Both the position numbers and the translations under genes were made by a program. Positions 1 to 7,341 of a stretch of DNA of 64,000 bases are shown in pieces. Under the pieces are notes generated by a model. It did not search any database and was not told the DNA's origin. It saw only the letters and a program-made list of their open reading frames with translations. Numbering within the stretch: position 1 is the first letter of the stretch; every line of letters starts with the position of its first letter. This DNA comes from a bacterium (GTDB lineage Bacteria; Zhuqueibacterota; QNDG01; DSAB01), in NCBI GenBank assembly GCA_016931965.1, contig JAFGDT010000079.1:124001-188000 (forward strand), read 5' to 3'.

Positions 1-304
1 TGGAAATAATCTGTAGGCCCTCTTTTTCCTGCGGCATGATGTGGCGATTCTCCGGATCAATCCAGGGCATGTCGGTTATGCCGACCATTTTAGGAACGTT
101 GGGTCCGGTAATATCGGCATCCAATAAACCGACTTTGTACTGATCTAAAACGAGTGCATAGGCCAGGTTCACCGATACGGTTGTTTTTCCGACGCCTCCT
201 TTTCCGCTGAAGACGACGATGCGGTGTTTGATCTGATCTAAAGTATCTTTGATTTTTTGATTTTGTTCTTCAATGAGTTTGGCTTTGTCTTTGTTTGGTT
301 CCAT
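1..304 (-). CDS. Mrp/NBP35-family P-loop ATPase, N-terminal part (partial)
   Basis: The gene starts at an ATG at 304 and runs off the left edge, so only about 101 residues are visible. It has the deviant Walker A motif GKGGVGKTT near residue 35, followed by SVNLAYAL and the [14 protein letters not shown] segment, which is diagnostic of the Mrp/ApbC/NBP35 branch of the MinD superfamily. Known members bind and transfer Fe-S clusters in the cytoplasm using ATP. A DUF59 (MIP18-like) gene lies directly upstream; DUF59 is often fused to or encoded next to Mrp, which supports a shared Fe-S role. The C-terminal CxxC cluster-binding motif, if present, lies outside the window. Confidence 0.9.
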   Translation of the reverse strand, partial: MEPNKDKAKLIEEQNQKIKDTLDQIKHRIVVFSGKGGVGKTTVSVNLAYALVLDQYKVGLLDADITGPNVPKMVGITDMPWIDPENRHIMPQEKEGLQIIS

Positions 305-373
305 ACATATCCTCAAGTTTCTTTATCAAATTCCATTTGGATTTTCTCTACCAACTATTTTTAATTTTGTTAT

Positions 374-676
374 TCAGGACCCTTTCCAATACATTGCTTC
401 TATTTCTAAAAATTTTTGTGTTTCTTTTTTATTCATTACCGTCGTTTCTATCTTTACTTTGATTCCCAGTTTCTCTAAAGGTGCTTTTACGCTCATGATA
501 ATATACTCTTTTATCGGAATATTAGCAAAAGGAAATGCCAGGGTTACACTCACCTTATCACCTTTGATTGTTATGTCTTTGATTATTCCAAGGTCAGCAA
601 GGGTGCGATCGATGGCTGCATGCTTTATGTTTGTGATGATTTTACGAATTTTGTCTTCTGAAACCATTTTTGCCAT
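374..676 (-). CDS. DUF59/MIP18-family iron-sulfur assembly protein
   Basis: This 100-residue protein has the DUF59 layout: an N-terminal helical segment (MVSEDKIRKIITNIKHA) leading into DRTLADLGIIKDITI, then the strand KVSVTLAFPFANIP. Proteins of this family (SufT, PaaD, MIP18) help to load or mature Fe-S clusters. An AGGAG lies 10 nt before the chosen ATG; a second Met three codons later is possible. Its start overlaps the 3' end of the upstream MTH1187-type gene by 35 nt, and the Mrp-family gene follows 70 nt downstream, so the three are probably co-transcribed. The usual conserved Cys of DUF59 is not evident, so the function is inferred mainly from fold and context. Confidence 0.8.
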   Translation of the reverse strand: MAKMVSEDKIRKIITNIKHAAIDRTLADLGIIKDITIKGDKVSVTLAFPFANIPIKEYIIMSVKAPLEKLGIKVKIETTVMNKKETQKFLEIEAMYWKGS

Positions 677-980
677 TTGTTATTTTCTCCTCTACAGATT
701 GGATCTTACCGTTCATCGTCAAATTTTTATCGGTTCTGTCGTCAATTTTAATCGTGGTGACGACTCTTTTGACTTTATCGCAAAAAGCGGCATGGTGCAT
801 TTTGCCCGCAATTTCCAACAGTTTCTCTACGGTATCTGCCTCAACGATTGTGCCCATGGAAACCAATGTATATTTGATATTTTTTTCATTTTTCAATATT
901 CCTACAGCTTCTGCGACATATTGACTGACCGAGGGTGTTTGGGTTCCCAAGGGTATGATGCTGATTTCCATCAATGGCAT
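642..980 (-). CDS. MTH1187/YkoF-family thiamine-binding-like protein (DUF77)
   Basis: The first 95 residues fit the MTH1187 family: a beta-alpha-beta start (MEISIIPLG), SVSQYVAEAVGIL, the conserved YTLVSMGTIVEAD and late KRVVTTIKIDDR segments. Family members are small cytoplasmic ferredoxin-like-fold proteins reported to bind thiamine or related ligands; the physiological role is unclear. A strong GGAGG lies immediately before the ATG at 980. The last residues (about 97-112) are read from DNA that overlaps the start of the DUF59 gene and look non-conserved. Confidence 0.8.
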   Translation of the reverse strand: MPLMEISIIPLGTQTPSVSQYVAEAVGILKNEKNIKYTLVSMGTIVEADTVEKLLEIAGKMHHAAFCDKVKRVVTTIKIDDRTDKNLTMNGKIQSVEEKITNGKNGFRRQNS

Positions 981-1039
981 GAAATCCTCCCTTTTTCAAT
1001 TCAGAAAACACGACTTTTAAGATGTATTATACGCCTTTT

Positions 1040-1249
1040 TTAACCCAGAGGACAGGTTCCAGTCGGACAGCTTGAATCTGATCCTCTCGACTTTCCACTT
1101 CCCCCGGAAATACTGAATGGGGATAGGGATTTTTGAATATTTTTGCTGTTGCACTTTTTGCATTTCTGTTCTTCTGGTTGGGCGGTAACGCCCACCAACA
1201 GATCAAATTTCTCGCCGCATTCATTACAAATGTATGTGTAAATCGGCAT
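1040..1249 (-). CDS. FmdB-family zinc-ribbon protein
   Basis: This 69-residue protein begins MPIYTYICNECGEKFDLLVG and has a second CKKC pair, the CxxC-x(n)-CxxC zinc ribbon of the FmdB/putative regulatory family. The tail has two more Cys (SSCPTGTCPLG), a common C-terminal variation. The ATG at 1249 is preceded by an AAGGAGGAACC ribosome binding site. The exact role of the family is unknown; it often sits in operons for metal or C1 metabolism. A second FmdB-like gene lies at 7021-7275 in the same locus. Confidence 0.85.
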   Translation of the reverse strand: MPIYTYICNECGEKFDLLVGVTAQPEEQKCKKCNSKNIQKSLSPFSISGGSGKSRGSDSSCPTGTCPLG

Positions 1250-1274
1250 GGGGTTCCTCCTTGCTTAAAATAAA

Positions 1275-2075
1275 TTACATTTTTTTCAAACCAACATCCA
1301 GGCTTCCGTCAGGAAGCATCCAGTCCGGATGATCATGGCCTTGTTCTTCCATTTCGTACCGGACGCAACTTTCCCAATCGCCCCTGCAGTATAGTTCAAT
1401 CCATTTTCTTTCCAGGTGCCCCGCTTCGTAATACCATTTCATCGGACATAGAGGAAACCATTTGCAGTCATCCGAAAAGATCTGCAGTTTTTTGTATTTT
1501 TTCATTGTTTCAGATTCAAAAGAGGGATTGTAGAGAAGCGATGCTGGATGGGGCAGGGGAACAATTTTCTGGTTGTTTGCGATAATTGGTTTGCCGTAAA
1601 TATTTATAAAATCGGTTCGTGCTGGAGGAGGATCAGTGTGGTATTTTGTTAAAACATATCGTGTTGCATAATAACCTAAGGGTACGATCCATTCGGAATG
1701 AATGATCGCTATTTCTTCATCCAAAAATGGGCTGCAAGATTCTATTTCATCCATTTTCGGTCTGCGGTTTTTGGGCAGCATACATTTGATCAAATTGGTC
1801 ATATAAATCGATTTTCTGTCCATTCCAGATGCTTTAAGCAGTTTATCCAACATGTTACCAGAGGGGCCAATAAACATTCGATTTTCAGCATCTTCTTTTT
1901 CCCCAGGAGAAAGCGCAATGAGCATGAAACGCGCATCCAAATTGCCTTCGCCCATCAGTACATGCGTTCGGCTGGTTGAAAGCCTGCATTTTTCGCAATT
2001 CTTGATACGGAGATTAAAACTTACAATTGCATTCTCCTTTTTTGAAGTTGTATATGATTCAATTTGCTGTTCCAT
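1275..2075 (-). CDS. Family 4 uracil-DNA glycosylase with C-terminal Cys-rich extension
   Basis: This protein removes uracil from DNA in base-excision repair. The catalytic half (about residues 20-190) shows the 4Fe-4S cysteines CEKC near residue 27 and the pair in NLIKCMLPKNRRP...ESCSPFL, the family 4 active-site segment FIGPSGNMLDKLL, and the late LPHPASLL motif. The last 70 residues form a separate Cys-rich module (CPMKWYYE...LYCRGDWESC...HPDWMLPDGS) that I recall from UDGs of several anaerobic bacteria and which also occurs as a small stand-alone protein. Total length of 266 exceeds the usual 190-230 because of it. The start ATG at 2075 has no clear Shine-Dalgarno. Confidence 0.85.
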   Translation of the reverse strand: MEQQIESYTTSKKENAIVSFNLRIKNCEKCRLSTSRTHVLMGEGNLDARFMLIALSPGEKEDAENRMFIGPSGNMLDKLLKASGMDRKSIYMTNLIKCMLPKNRRPKMDEIESCSPFLDEEIAIIHSEWIVPLGYYATRYVLTKYHTDPPPARTDFINIYGKPIIANNQKIVPLPHPASLLYNPSFESETMKKYKKLQIFSDDCKWFPLCPMKWYYEAGHLERKWIELYCRGDWESCVRYEMEEQGHDHPDWMLPDGSLDVGLKKM

Positions 2076-2101
2076 ATTCTTGAAATTGGATGTCTCTGTC
2101 C

Positions 2102-2452
2102 TTAAACAGGTTTGCCAAATTCCCGATCCAATATCTCAACGATTTGATCCCTGGTTTGAATACTGGTGGTTGCAGCAACGACCTTTTCCTTTTTGAAATA
2201 GACGGTAAATGGCAAACCCATAAAATTGGCACATTCTGGCAGATTTTTAATAAAGGTTGCAACAGGAATATCAAAGTCCATGTCTCTAAAGGCAACATGA
2301 GTATATTGTGATTGTAATGATTCCATTTCGAAATATACAGGAATGCACATGGGGCCCATGCGACCACAGCAAATCACGACGTTCTCGTTTTTTTCAAGCA
2401 CCTCTTTCATTTCTGATTGATTTTCCAAATGTTTCAAACGGGTTGTGAGCAT
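2102..2452 (-). CDS. Thioredoxin-fold protein with CCGRMGPMC active site
   Basis: The 116-residue sequence follows a thioredoxin topology: an N-terminal helix, a strand ending in VVICCGRMGPMCIPVYFEM, a VAFRDMDFD strand, then GLPFTVYFKKEKVV with the cis-proline loop. The redox site is not CxxC; the cysteines are spaced C-x6-C (plus an extra Cys), a variant I associate with thioredoxin-like proteins near NifX/Mrp loci in anaerobes. The ATG at 2452 has a good AAGGAG ribosome binding site. It may act as a redox or cluster-delivery partner of the metallocluster proteins encoded to the right, but that is inferred from context only. Confidence 0.75.
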   Translation of the reverse strand: MLTTRLKHLENQSEMKEVLEKNENVVICCGRMGPMCIPVYFEMESLQSQYTHVAFRDMDFDIPVATFIKNLPECANFMGLPFTVYFKKEKVVAATTSIQTRDQIVEILDREFGKPV

Positions 2453-2596
2453 GACGGGTCTCCTTTATTGGGTGTCGTTCTTAATCTTTAAGAAAGATGT
2501 TGTGTCGGTCGGTTTCATTGCTGTTTTTAAACTCATGGACATATTGAATGAATCTGTTTGAATTGTTTATGTTTGATGATCGTTCTGCTCTTTTGG

Positions 2597-3154
2597 TTAT
2601 GCTTTTCTGAAGTTCAGTATTGTTCCGAGTTCTAAATGATCATCGTGGATCAATTTGACTGTAAATGTTTTTTCTATCGAAAAACCGCTATTTAAAATCT
2701 CCTGTTTTATTTCGTCAATGCTGATGACATCCGTATGGGTTTCGAGATGCGTTGGATAGACCGAAATCAATCCGTGCTTTTTTGTTGTCCTGTGAACCTC
2801 GTTGTATAATTTTTTTCTGTTTTTTTTATTGCTTGTGTTTTCTTTGCCAACAAGGTGGATGACGTCGTAAAGCAACACCGTGTCCACAGAATCGTTTTCA
2901 AGACCCGTTGTCACATCTTTTGATTGTTTCATGATTCTTACATTGACCAGATCTTCCTTTTTCAATCTTTCGTTCAATTGATCCAACTTCTCTGAATTGA
3001 TATCTATAGCATATATCCTGCCTTTGTTTCCCACTATTTTTGCGGCGGGGATGGTGTAATTACCGCTTCCACAGCCAAAATCTAAAACGATTTGACCCGG
3101 CCTGATTCCCAGTTTCTTTAACAATTTCAGACCGAATTCATTTTTATTCAACAT
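2597..3154 (-). CDS. Class I SAM-dependent methyltransferase
   Basis: The protein shows a Rossmann-type SAM-binding start: VLDFGCGSGNYTIPAA (motif I, about residues 23-39), IYAIDINSEKLDQL (acidic motif II), and DTVLLYDVIHLV (post-motif). It is 185 residues long with no extra domain. It starts 3 nt after the stop of the upstream radical SAM gene, so the two are translationally linked. The substrate cannot be predicted; the fold resembles UbiE/ArsM-like small-molecule methyltransferases. Confidence 0.85.
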   Translation of the reverse strand: MLNKNEFGLKLLKKLGIRPGQIVLDFGCGSGNYTIPAAKIVGNKGRIYAIDINSEKLDQLNERLKKEDLVNVRIMKQSKDVTTGLENDSVDTVLLYDVIHLVGKENTSNKKNRKKLYNEVHRTTKKHGLISVYPTHLETHTDVISIDEIKQEILNSGFSIEKTFTVKLIHDDHLELGTILNFRKA

Positions 3155-3157
3155 GGA

Positions 3158-4168
3158 TCATTCCATTCGCAGTCCAAGGATATCATGATCTCTGGGAGCG
3201 TACAATTTTCTGGCATAAAATGTTTTTCCCTGAAACGTTTTTTTGACCATTATCCCCTTTTCGATCAATTGATCTATAACGGACCAGTTTGTTTCCGCCC
3301 TATTCAGAAGTTCAGAAACCGCCTCTTCCCGCATGGGATGAACCGCTGTGATACTTAAAAGATCTTTCTCCGCATATCCTGTAAATGCAAACGCGTTTCC
3401 TTCGTATCCGATGAGATACTCGACCGTGTGATTCTGGGCACTCATGATTTCGTATGCCCTTATCAGTGTGTCTTCATCGGGAGGCTGAACTTGTTTTTCA
3501 GCCGGCGGTCTGATGGGAATCGAGAGATAAGAGACGTTTGCCGGAATTCGCTGCATCCATTTGGCCAATGATCTGATTTGATTCTCGTTATCATTCAAAC
3601 CGCGGACCAGCATGGTTTCCGTAACCAGATTGCCTCTATAGTGTTTGGCGAATTCGACGATGCCATCTAAAATTGTCTGAAGTTCGAGAGATCGGTGAGG
3701 CCGGTTGATTTTGCGCCAAATTGCTTCATTGACCGAATCGATTTTCAGTGAAACCCAATCAGCTTTGTTTAAATATTCTTTGACCTGATCGTGCCAGATC
3801 AGGGAACTGTTTGTAATCACGGCGATTTTCTTGTCCGTTAGAGACCGAAGCCTCTCGATTTCCTCACCCAGATGGATGTCCAGTGTGGGCTCCCCGTCCG
3901 GAACGAAAGTCAGATAATCAATCGATTCTCCTGATTGATGAGCTGATTCCATTTTCTCAAAAACAGCCTCTCGAATTTTTTCTGGATCGTAGAAAGGTCT
4001 GAGTCTGGTTTCCATCTTTGGTGTAAGTCCCAGCTGGCAGTAGACACAAGAATAGGTGCATGCTTTTGGCGGAATGTTGTTGATTCCGAGACTCCGACCC
4101 AGCCGTCTGGACGGTACCGGACCAAAGGCGATCATCTGGAGTTTCATTTTTTTATTATCGTTACTCAT
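3158..4168 (-). CDS. Radical SAM protein, COG0731 (TYW1-like) group
   Basis: An N-terminal GPVPSRRLGRSLGINN leads into the radical SAM 4Fe-4S motif CTYSCVYC near residue 37-44. A DGEPTLD (GEPT-like) segment and VSLKIDSVNEAIWRKINRPH follow, typical of the COG0731 group of small radical SAM enzymes related to tRNA wybutosine synthesis enzymes. The C-terminal third (about 250-336) looks like a winged-helix segment (AVSELLNRAETNWSVIDQLIEKGIMVKK). The substrate is unknown. Members of this group are commonly encoded with NifX/Mrp-type ATPases in anaerobes, as here. A later Met at residue 8 is an alternative start. Confidence 0.8.
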   Translation of the reverse strand: MSNDNKKMKLQMIAFGPVPSRRLGRSLGINNIPPKACTYSCVYCQLGLTPKMETRLRPFYDPEKIREAVFEKMESAHQSGESIDYLTFVPDGEPTLDIHLGEEIERLRSLTDKKIAVITNSSLIWHDQVKEYLNKADWVSLKIDSVNEAIWRKINRPHRSLELQTILDGIVEFAKHYRGNLVTETMLVRGLNDNENQIRSLAKWMQRIPANVSYLSIPIRPPAEKQVQPPDEDTLIRAYEIMSAQNHTVEYLIGYEGNAFAFTGYAEKDLLSITAVHPMREEAVSELLNRAETNWSVIDQLIEKGIMVKKTFQGKTFYARKLYAPRDHDILGLRME

Positions 4169-4182
4169 TTTAAAACGGGTTC

Positions 4183-4530
4183 TTATTTGATCTTGTTTTG
4201 TTTGTTGACAAACACAATTTTTGGTTTCATTTGTTCTGTTTCAGAATCATCGATAAAAGCATAGGAAAGAATACACAGCTTATCTCCGATTTCACCCAGT
4301 CTGGCGGCCGGACCGTATAATGCAATTGTACCGGAATGGGATTCTTCTTCAATGATGTAAGTTTCGAACCGCTGGCCGTTGTTAAAATTCAGAACCTGCA
4401 CTTTTTCGCCTGCGATCATATCACTTTGTTTCAGAATCACCTTGTCGATACCAATGCTGCCGGAGTAATGAAGCTCCTTTTTCGTTAAAACGGCGTTCAT
4501 TATTTTTGATTTTAAAATGTGTCGAAGCAT
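4183..4530 (-). CDS. panD: Aspartate 1-decarboxylase
   Basis: PanD makes beta-alanine from aspartate for pantothenate and CoA synthesis. The sequence has MLRHILKSKIMNAVLTKKELHY followed by SGSIGID; the family self-cleaves between the Gly and Ser here to give a pyruvoyl group. NNGQRFETYII and the later GPAARLGEIGDKLCILSYAF are also typical. I start at the ATG at 4530 because GAGGG lies 9-13 nt upstream and the family begins here; an ATG nine codons earlier is unlikely. The 115-residue length is normal. No other pantothenate gene is nearby. Confidence 0.93.
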   Translation of the reverse strand: MLRHILKSKIMNAVLTKKELHYSGSIGIDKVILKQSDMIAGEKVQVLNFNNGQRFETYIIEEESHSGTIALYGPAARLGEIGDKLCILSYAFIDDSETEQMKPKIVFVNKQNKIK

Positions 4531-4566
4531 GTTGCTTTTTCCCTCACAATCTTCCAAGTTATATCA

Positions 4567-5178
4567 TTAAACATGATTAAATTTAATAAGATCAAAGTGA
4601 ACTCTGGGTACGCCCACCACAAGGCGATCTCTACTAATTTTTGCATATTTCCGTGAATCCACACAACCGAAAGAAAACGTGATTCTGTTTTCTAAAAGTG
4701 TTTTTACAGCGATTCCACCACAAACGGACATCATGCTGGATAGGGAAACATCTAAATGATGACCAGTTTTGCTGTGATAGAGGTTGATTAAATCCATCAC
4801 ATCTTCTGGCATTAACCGAGCCATAATGAGATCCGGTTCCCCCTCCATATTCAATCCAATGTATTCGAAAGAATCTTGAAAACGTGGCATTTGAGGAAGC
4901 ATAGATTGGATGATCTCCTCGGAAAGCTCGGTTTTCTCCCGGCAGTGTTCCAGAAGAAGGGATTGATTCTTCCATCCGAATGCATATTGTGCTCCGGGAC
5001 AGTTGATGCTTTCTTTATCCAGGATCACGGGATGTAATATGGCTTCCCGGGTGGCTTCACAGAATCGTACGCCTTGCAGTCTTTTCGCTGATTCGAGATC
5101 GGGCTTTTCTCTAAAAAATTTAATTTTTATCCATTGACTTTTTATATTGTCGGCAAACGTCCGATGTATGTTTTTCAT
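4567..5178 (-). CDS. DUF169 domain protein
   Basis: The 203-residue protein matches the DUF169 pattern: VRFCEATREAI near residue 37, ESINCPGAQYAFGW near 57-70, EYIGLNMEGEPDLIMARLMPEDVMDLINLYH, and the SMMSVCGGIAVKTLLENRITFSFGCVDSRKY segment. Several conserved cysteines suggest a metal or cofactor site, but no biochemical role is established. AGAGG precedes the ATG at 5178. It ends 36 nt before panD. An imperfect palindrome lies just upstream of the start, so it may head its own transcript. Confidence 0.85.
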   Translation of the reverse strand: MKNIHRTFADNIKSQWIKIKFFREKPDLESAKRLQGVRFCEATREAILHPVILDKESINCPGAQYAFGWKNQSLLLEHCREKTELSEEIIQSMLPQMPRFQDSFEYIGLNMEGEPDLIMARLMPEDVMDLINLYHSKTGHHLDVSLSSMMSVCGGIAVKTLLENRITFSFGCVDSRKYAKISRDRLVVGVPRVHFDLIKFNHV

Positions 5179-5192
5179 TGAGTTTTTCCTCT

Positions 5193-5212
5193 ATACCATT
5201 TAAAATTGGTAT
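5193..5212. promoter_or_regulatory. Imperfect 20-bp inverted repeat before the DUF169 gene
   Basis: The arms ATACCA and TGGTAT flank an A/T-rich centre, 8 of 10 positions pairing. It sits 15-34 nt upstream of the DUF169 start codon, within the 154-nt gap after the small Cys-rich DUF5320-type gene. It could be an operator or chance; no matching copy was noticed elsewhere. Confidence 0.3.
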
Positions 5213-5332
5213 CTTATTCTGGCATTTCAGGTTTTTTGTTGTATAGATTTGATTAAAAGTCACAAGTCTATTGGTGCTACCATTGGCAAAAAAACCGGCA
5301 TATCCATGTTCAAATCGATTTTATTTTTTGTG

Positions 5333-5560
5333 TTATCCCCGCACCATGGGCTGTCCGCATTCAGGGCATTTTGTTTGTGTGCAGGGCGTGCCCGGCTGGT
5401 GCGCTGTTCGCGCTCCACATGCGGGGCATACGCACTGGCCGCCCGGTCCTGAGCCTGGTCTTTGTCCACCAACTTTACCACTGCCCTGTCCTCTCCGACC
5501 CATGCCTCTTCCTGTTCCCGGACCCTGTCCGAAAGGTCCTGTGCCGTCTCCTCTTGGCAT
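5333..5560 (-). CDS. DUF5320-type Gly-rich protein with C-terminal zinc-ribbon-like Cys
   Basis: The 75-residue protein starts with the DUF5320 signature MPRGDGTGPFGQGPGTGRG, continues as a Gly/Arg-rich tract, and ends with CVCPACGAR...PCTQTKCPECGQPM, two CxxC pairs that should form a zinc ribbon or bind another metal. GGAGG lies before the ATG. The stop of the upstream NifX-like gene is 1 nt away, so the two are translated as a pair. Function is unknown; this N-terminal motif is repeatedly found beside NifX-family proteins in anaerobes. Confidence 0.85.
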   Translation of the reverse strand: MPRGDGTGPFGQGPGTGRGMGRRGQGSGKVGGQRPGSGPGGQCVCPACGARTAHQPGTPCTQTKCPECGQPMVRG

Positions 5561-5561
5561 A

Positions 5562-5936
5562 TCAATTTCCTCCTTTTATTCCGAAATGGGATTCTACATT
5601 TGGTCCTTCAGCAGCCGTTAAATTGCCTTCTTTGTACTTTTCGATGACCTCTTGAACCGTTCCCGAAACCCCGGTGATTACCTCGATGCCGGCAGCGCGT
5701 AAAGTCTGATAGGCATTGGGACCGGCATTCCCTGTAAGCACCGCTTTGACTTCTTTTTCGGCCATCAATTGTCCCGACTGCACGCCGGCACCGCCTGCGG
5801 CTTGGACCTGGGCGTTATCGATCGATTCAAATTTCATGGTTTCCGTATCCACTAAGATGAAATAGGCGCATCGCCCGAATCTCGGATCCACCTGCGAATC
5901 GAGTGTATTGCCCTGTGAAGTGATGCATATTTTCAT
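5562..5936 (-). CDS. NifX/NifB-family dinitrogenase iron-molybdenum cluster-binding protein
   Basis: A single NifX/ORP-fold domain of 124 residues: MKICITSQGNTLDSQVDPRFGR at the start, CAYFILVDTET, then GAGVQSGQLMAEKEVKAVLTGNAGPNAYQTLRAAGIEVITG. Relatives bind FeMo-co precursors or, in the Orange Protein, a Mo/Cu-S cluster. There are no nitrogenase structural genes in the window, so a role in nitrogenase maturation is not implied. A strong GGAGG precedes the ATG at 5936. It is the second of two adjacent paralogues in the operon. Confidence 0.92.
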   Translation of the reverse strand: MKICITSQGNTLDSQVDPRFGRCAYFILVDTETMKFESIDNAQVQAAGGAGVQSGQLMAEKEVKAVLTGNAGPNAYQTLRAAGIEVITGVSGTVQEVIEKYKEGNLTAAEGPNVESHFGIKGGN

Positions 5937-5948
5937 GATTTTCCTCCT

Positions 5949-6344
5949 TTATATTTCCTGTTCATTTTCTTCGTGATCGCATTCGGTCTTATCGATGCCG
6001 TATCCTTTCCCAAGTCCCGGCTTGCAGAGGGATTCGCCTCCTTCAAGAGTTCCGTTCAGGATGAGGCTGATGACCTCCTCAATTTTTCCCGTGACTCCCA
6101 CAATCGGTTGAATGCCGAATTGATCGAAAAGCCCCGCAGCACGTCCTCCCATACCGCCTGCAATTATACACTCCACACCCATGTCATGGAAAAATTGCGG
6201 CAGATATCCCGGATGATGGCCGGGATTTTGAATCTCTTCGCCTTTAATCACTTTCCCATCTTGGATCTCCAAAACTGTAAAAGTTGGGCATCGCCCGAAA
6301 TGGGCGGAAACCTGTTTGCCATCGGTAGAGATAGCTATTTTCAT
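5949..6344 (-). CDS. NifX/NifB-family iron-molybdenum cluster-binding protein, second paralogue
   Basis: The first 105 residues form the NifX-like domain: MKIAISTDGKQVSAHFGRCPTF, EEIQNPGHHPGYLPQFFHDMGVECIIAGGMGGRAAGLFDQFGIQPIVGVTG. The IxNPGHxPG stretch is the usual form in stand-alone NifX-like proteins of anaerobes. A charged tail with a Cys and two His-rich-like residues (KTECDHEENEQEI) follows. AAAGGAG precedes the ATG. It lies 12 nt upstream of its paralogue at 5562-5936, suggesting a pair of cluster carriers, possibly forming a heterodimer (inference). Confidence 0.92.
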   Translation of the reverse strand: MKIAISTDGKQVSAHFGRCPTFTVLEIQDGKVIKGEEIQNPGHHPGYLPQFFHDMGVECIIAGGMGGRAAGLFDQFGIQPIVGVTGKIEEVISLILNGTLEGGESLCKPGLGKGYGIDKTECDHEENEQEI

Positions 6345-6467
6345 ACGAAACTCCTTTTCATCGGTTATTTTTTTGATTCAAATGATTCTCTCTTTTTATA
6401 TTCACGCCGTGTCTGCAATTTTCATCGTAGTGATCTAAAAGTTAAGCGATTCGTTGATATCCTGTTT

Positions 6468-6923
6468 TCACACAATTAGATTAATGGCGCCGACCGGGCA
6501 TTCGGATACGCAAATTCCGCATCCTGTGCATTTTGATTGATCAATCTGCATGGTGTTATTTTTCGGGGTAATAGCCCTTCGGGGACAGATCGATGCACAT
6601 CGTCCGCAACCGGTACAGAGAGTGTCGTCAATACGTGCAAAGAGTGATCTTGGATTTTGCTCTATTTCCCGGATTCGTCTGTTGATCTCTTCGAGTTGTG
6701 ATTGGACTGACTCTGCTCTGTGCTTCAGTTGGGTTAGTTCATCCGATGGATGCAGATTTTCAATTGGCGATTGGTTGGACACGCTCCGGTCCGCTTTATG
6801 TTGGGTCTGGACCCACGACTTCATCCATCCAAACAGGTCTCTGCCCATTGTTGCATTTTGGCCTCTTCCGGTTATCATCCCCCTTCGCCTGCCAAAACCA
6901 CCCTGTCCTCGTCCTCCGGGCAT
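6468..6923 (-). CDS. DUF5320-like Gly-rich N-terminus fused to a 2x[4Fe-4S] ferredoxin
   Basis: Residues 1-30 are Gly/Arg-rich (MPGGRGQGGFGRRRG), related to the DUF5320 N-terminus. Residues about 63-90 are a predicted coiled coil (ELTQLKHRAESVQSQLEEI). Residues 98-151 carry two ferredoxin motifs, CTGCGRCASICP and CTGCGICVSECP, each able to hold a [4Fe-4S] cluster. The AAGGAG before the ATG is strong. A cytoplasmic electron carrier tied to the NifX-like proteins downstream is the simplest idea. The fusion links the otherwise mysterious Gly-rich module physically to Fe-S electron transfer. Confidence 0.88.
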   Translation of the reverse strand: MPGGRGQGGFGRRRGMITGRGQNATMGRDLFGWMKSWVQTQHKADRSVSNQSPIENLHPSDELTQLKHRAESVQSQLEEINRRIREIEQNPRSLFARIDDTLCTGCGRCASICPRRAITPKNNTMQIDQSKCTGCGICVSECPVGAINLIV

Positions 6924-7020
6924 ATGATCATCTCCTTTTGACCGTTATCGACATGAATCGTTTTCAGATATGTCGATTCAGATTCTTCCTTCTTTTTCCG
7001 GGATCAGTTTCAATTTATTT

Positions 7021-7275
7021 TTATTTCCCGCAGCATCGTTTTGGATCTGAGCAAGGATTGGTCAAACCGCAGCAGGAGTCGGGATTTTGAGTCGTTTTTT
7101 TATAGTCTGTGGCATAAAAACCAGATCCCTTGAATATCACACCGGCTCCGCCTGTAATCAATCTTCTCACTTGGCCAGAACATTCTGGACAAACTTGAAC
7201 TGGTTTGTCGGTCATTTTTTGTGAGCGCGTAAAGTGATGCCCGCACGACGTACACTCATATTCATAGGTCGGCAT
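7021..7275 (-). CDS. FmdB-family zinc-ribbon protein
   Basis: MPTYEYECTSCGHHFTRSQK with a second CPEC pair and the family hallmark GVIFKGSGFYATDYKK identify a full FmdB-type protein of 84 residues. It ends in a second Cys-rich patch (DSCCGLTNPCSDPKRCCGK), which may bind another metal ion. AGGAGG lies before the ATG. It sits between the ferredoxin fusion and the DUF5320 genes; a 15-bp hairpin lies just upstream. Confidence 0.88.
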   Translation of the reverse strand: MPTYEYECTSCGHHFTRSQKMTDKPVQVCPECSGQVRRLITGGAGVIFKGSGFYATDYKKTTQNPDSCCGLTNPCSDPKRCCGK

Positions 7276-7300
7276 AATCGTTTCTCCTCCTGGATCTTTT

Positions 7301-7336
7301 TAAGACTCCGGGGCTTGCCACAGCCCCGGAGTCTTA
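7301..7336. other. Perfect 15-bp intercistronic stem-loop
   Basis: Arms at 7301-7315 (TAAGACTCCGGGGCT) and 7322-7336 are exact reverse complements around a 6-nt loop. It falls between the end of a DUF5320 gene and the start of the FmdB gene, both minus strand. In the direction of transcription the stem is followed by an A-rich, not T-rich, run, so it is not a classical terminator. It could stabilise an upstream mRNA segment or act as a partial terminator. Confidence 0.7.
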
Positions 7337-7341
7337 TCAGA

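Noticed and set aside
5249-5655. Several plus-strand frames opposite the Cys-rich DUF5320 and NifX-like genes
   Set aside because: They are antisense shadows created by the Gly/Pro-rich codons of the real minus-strand genes; none has a ribosome binding site or known domain.
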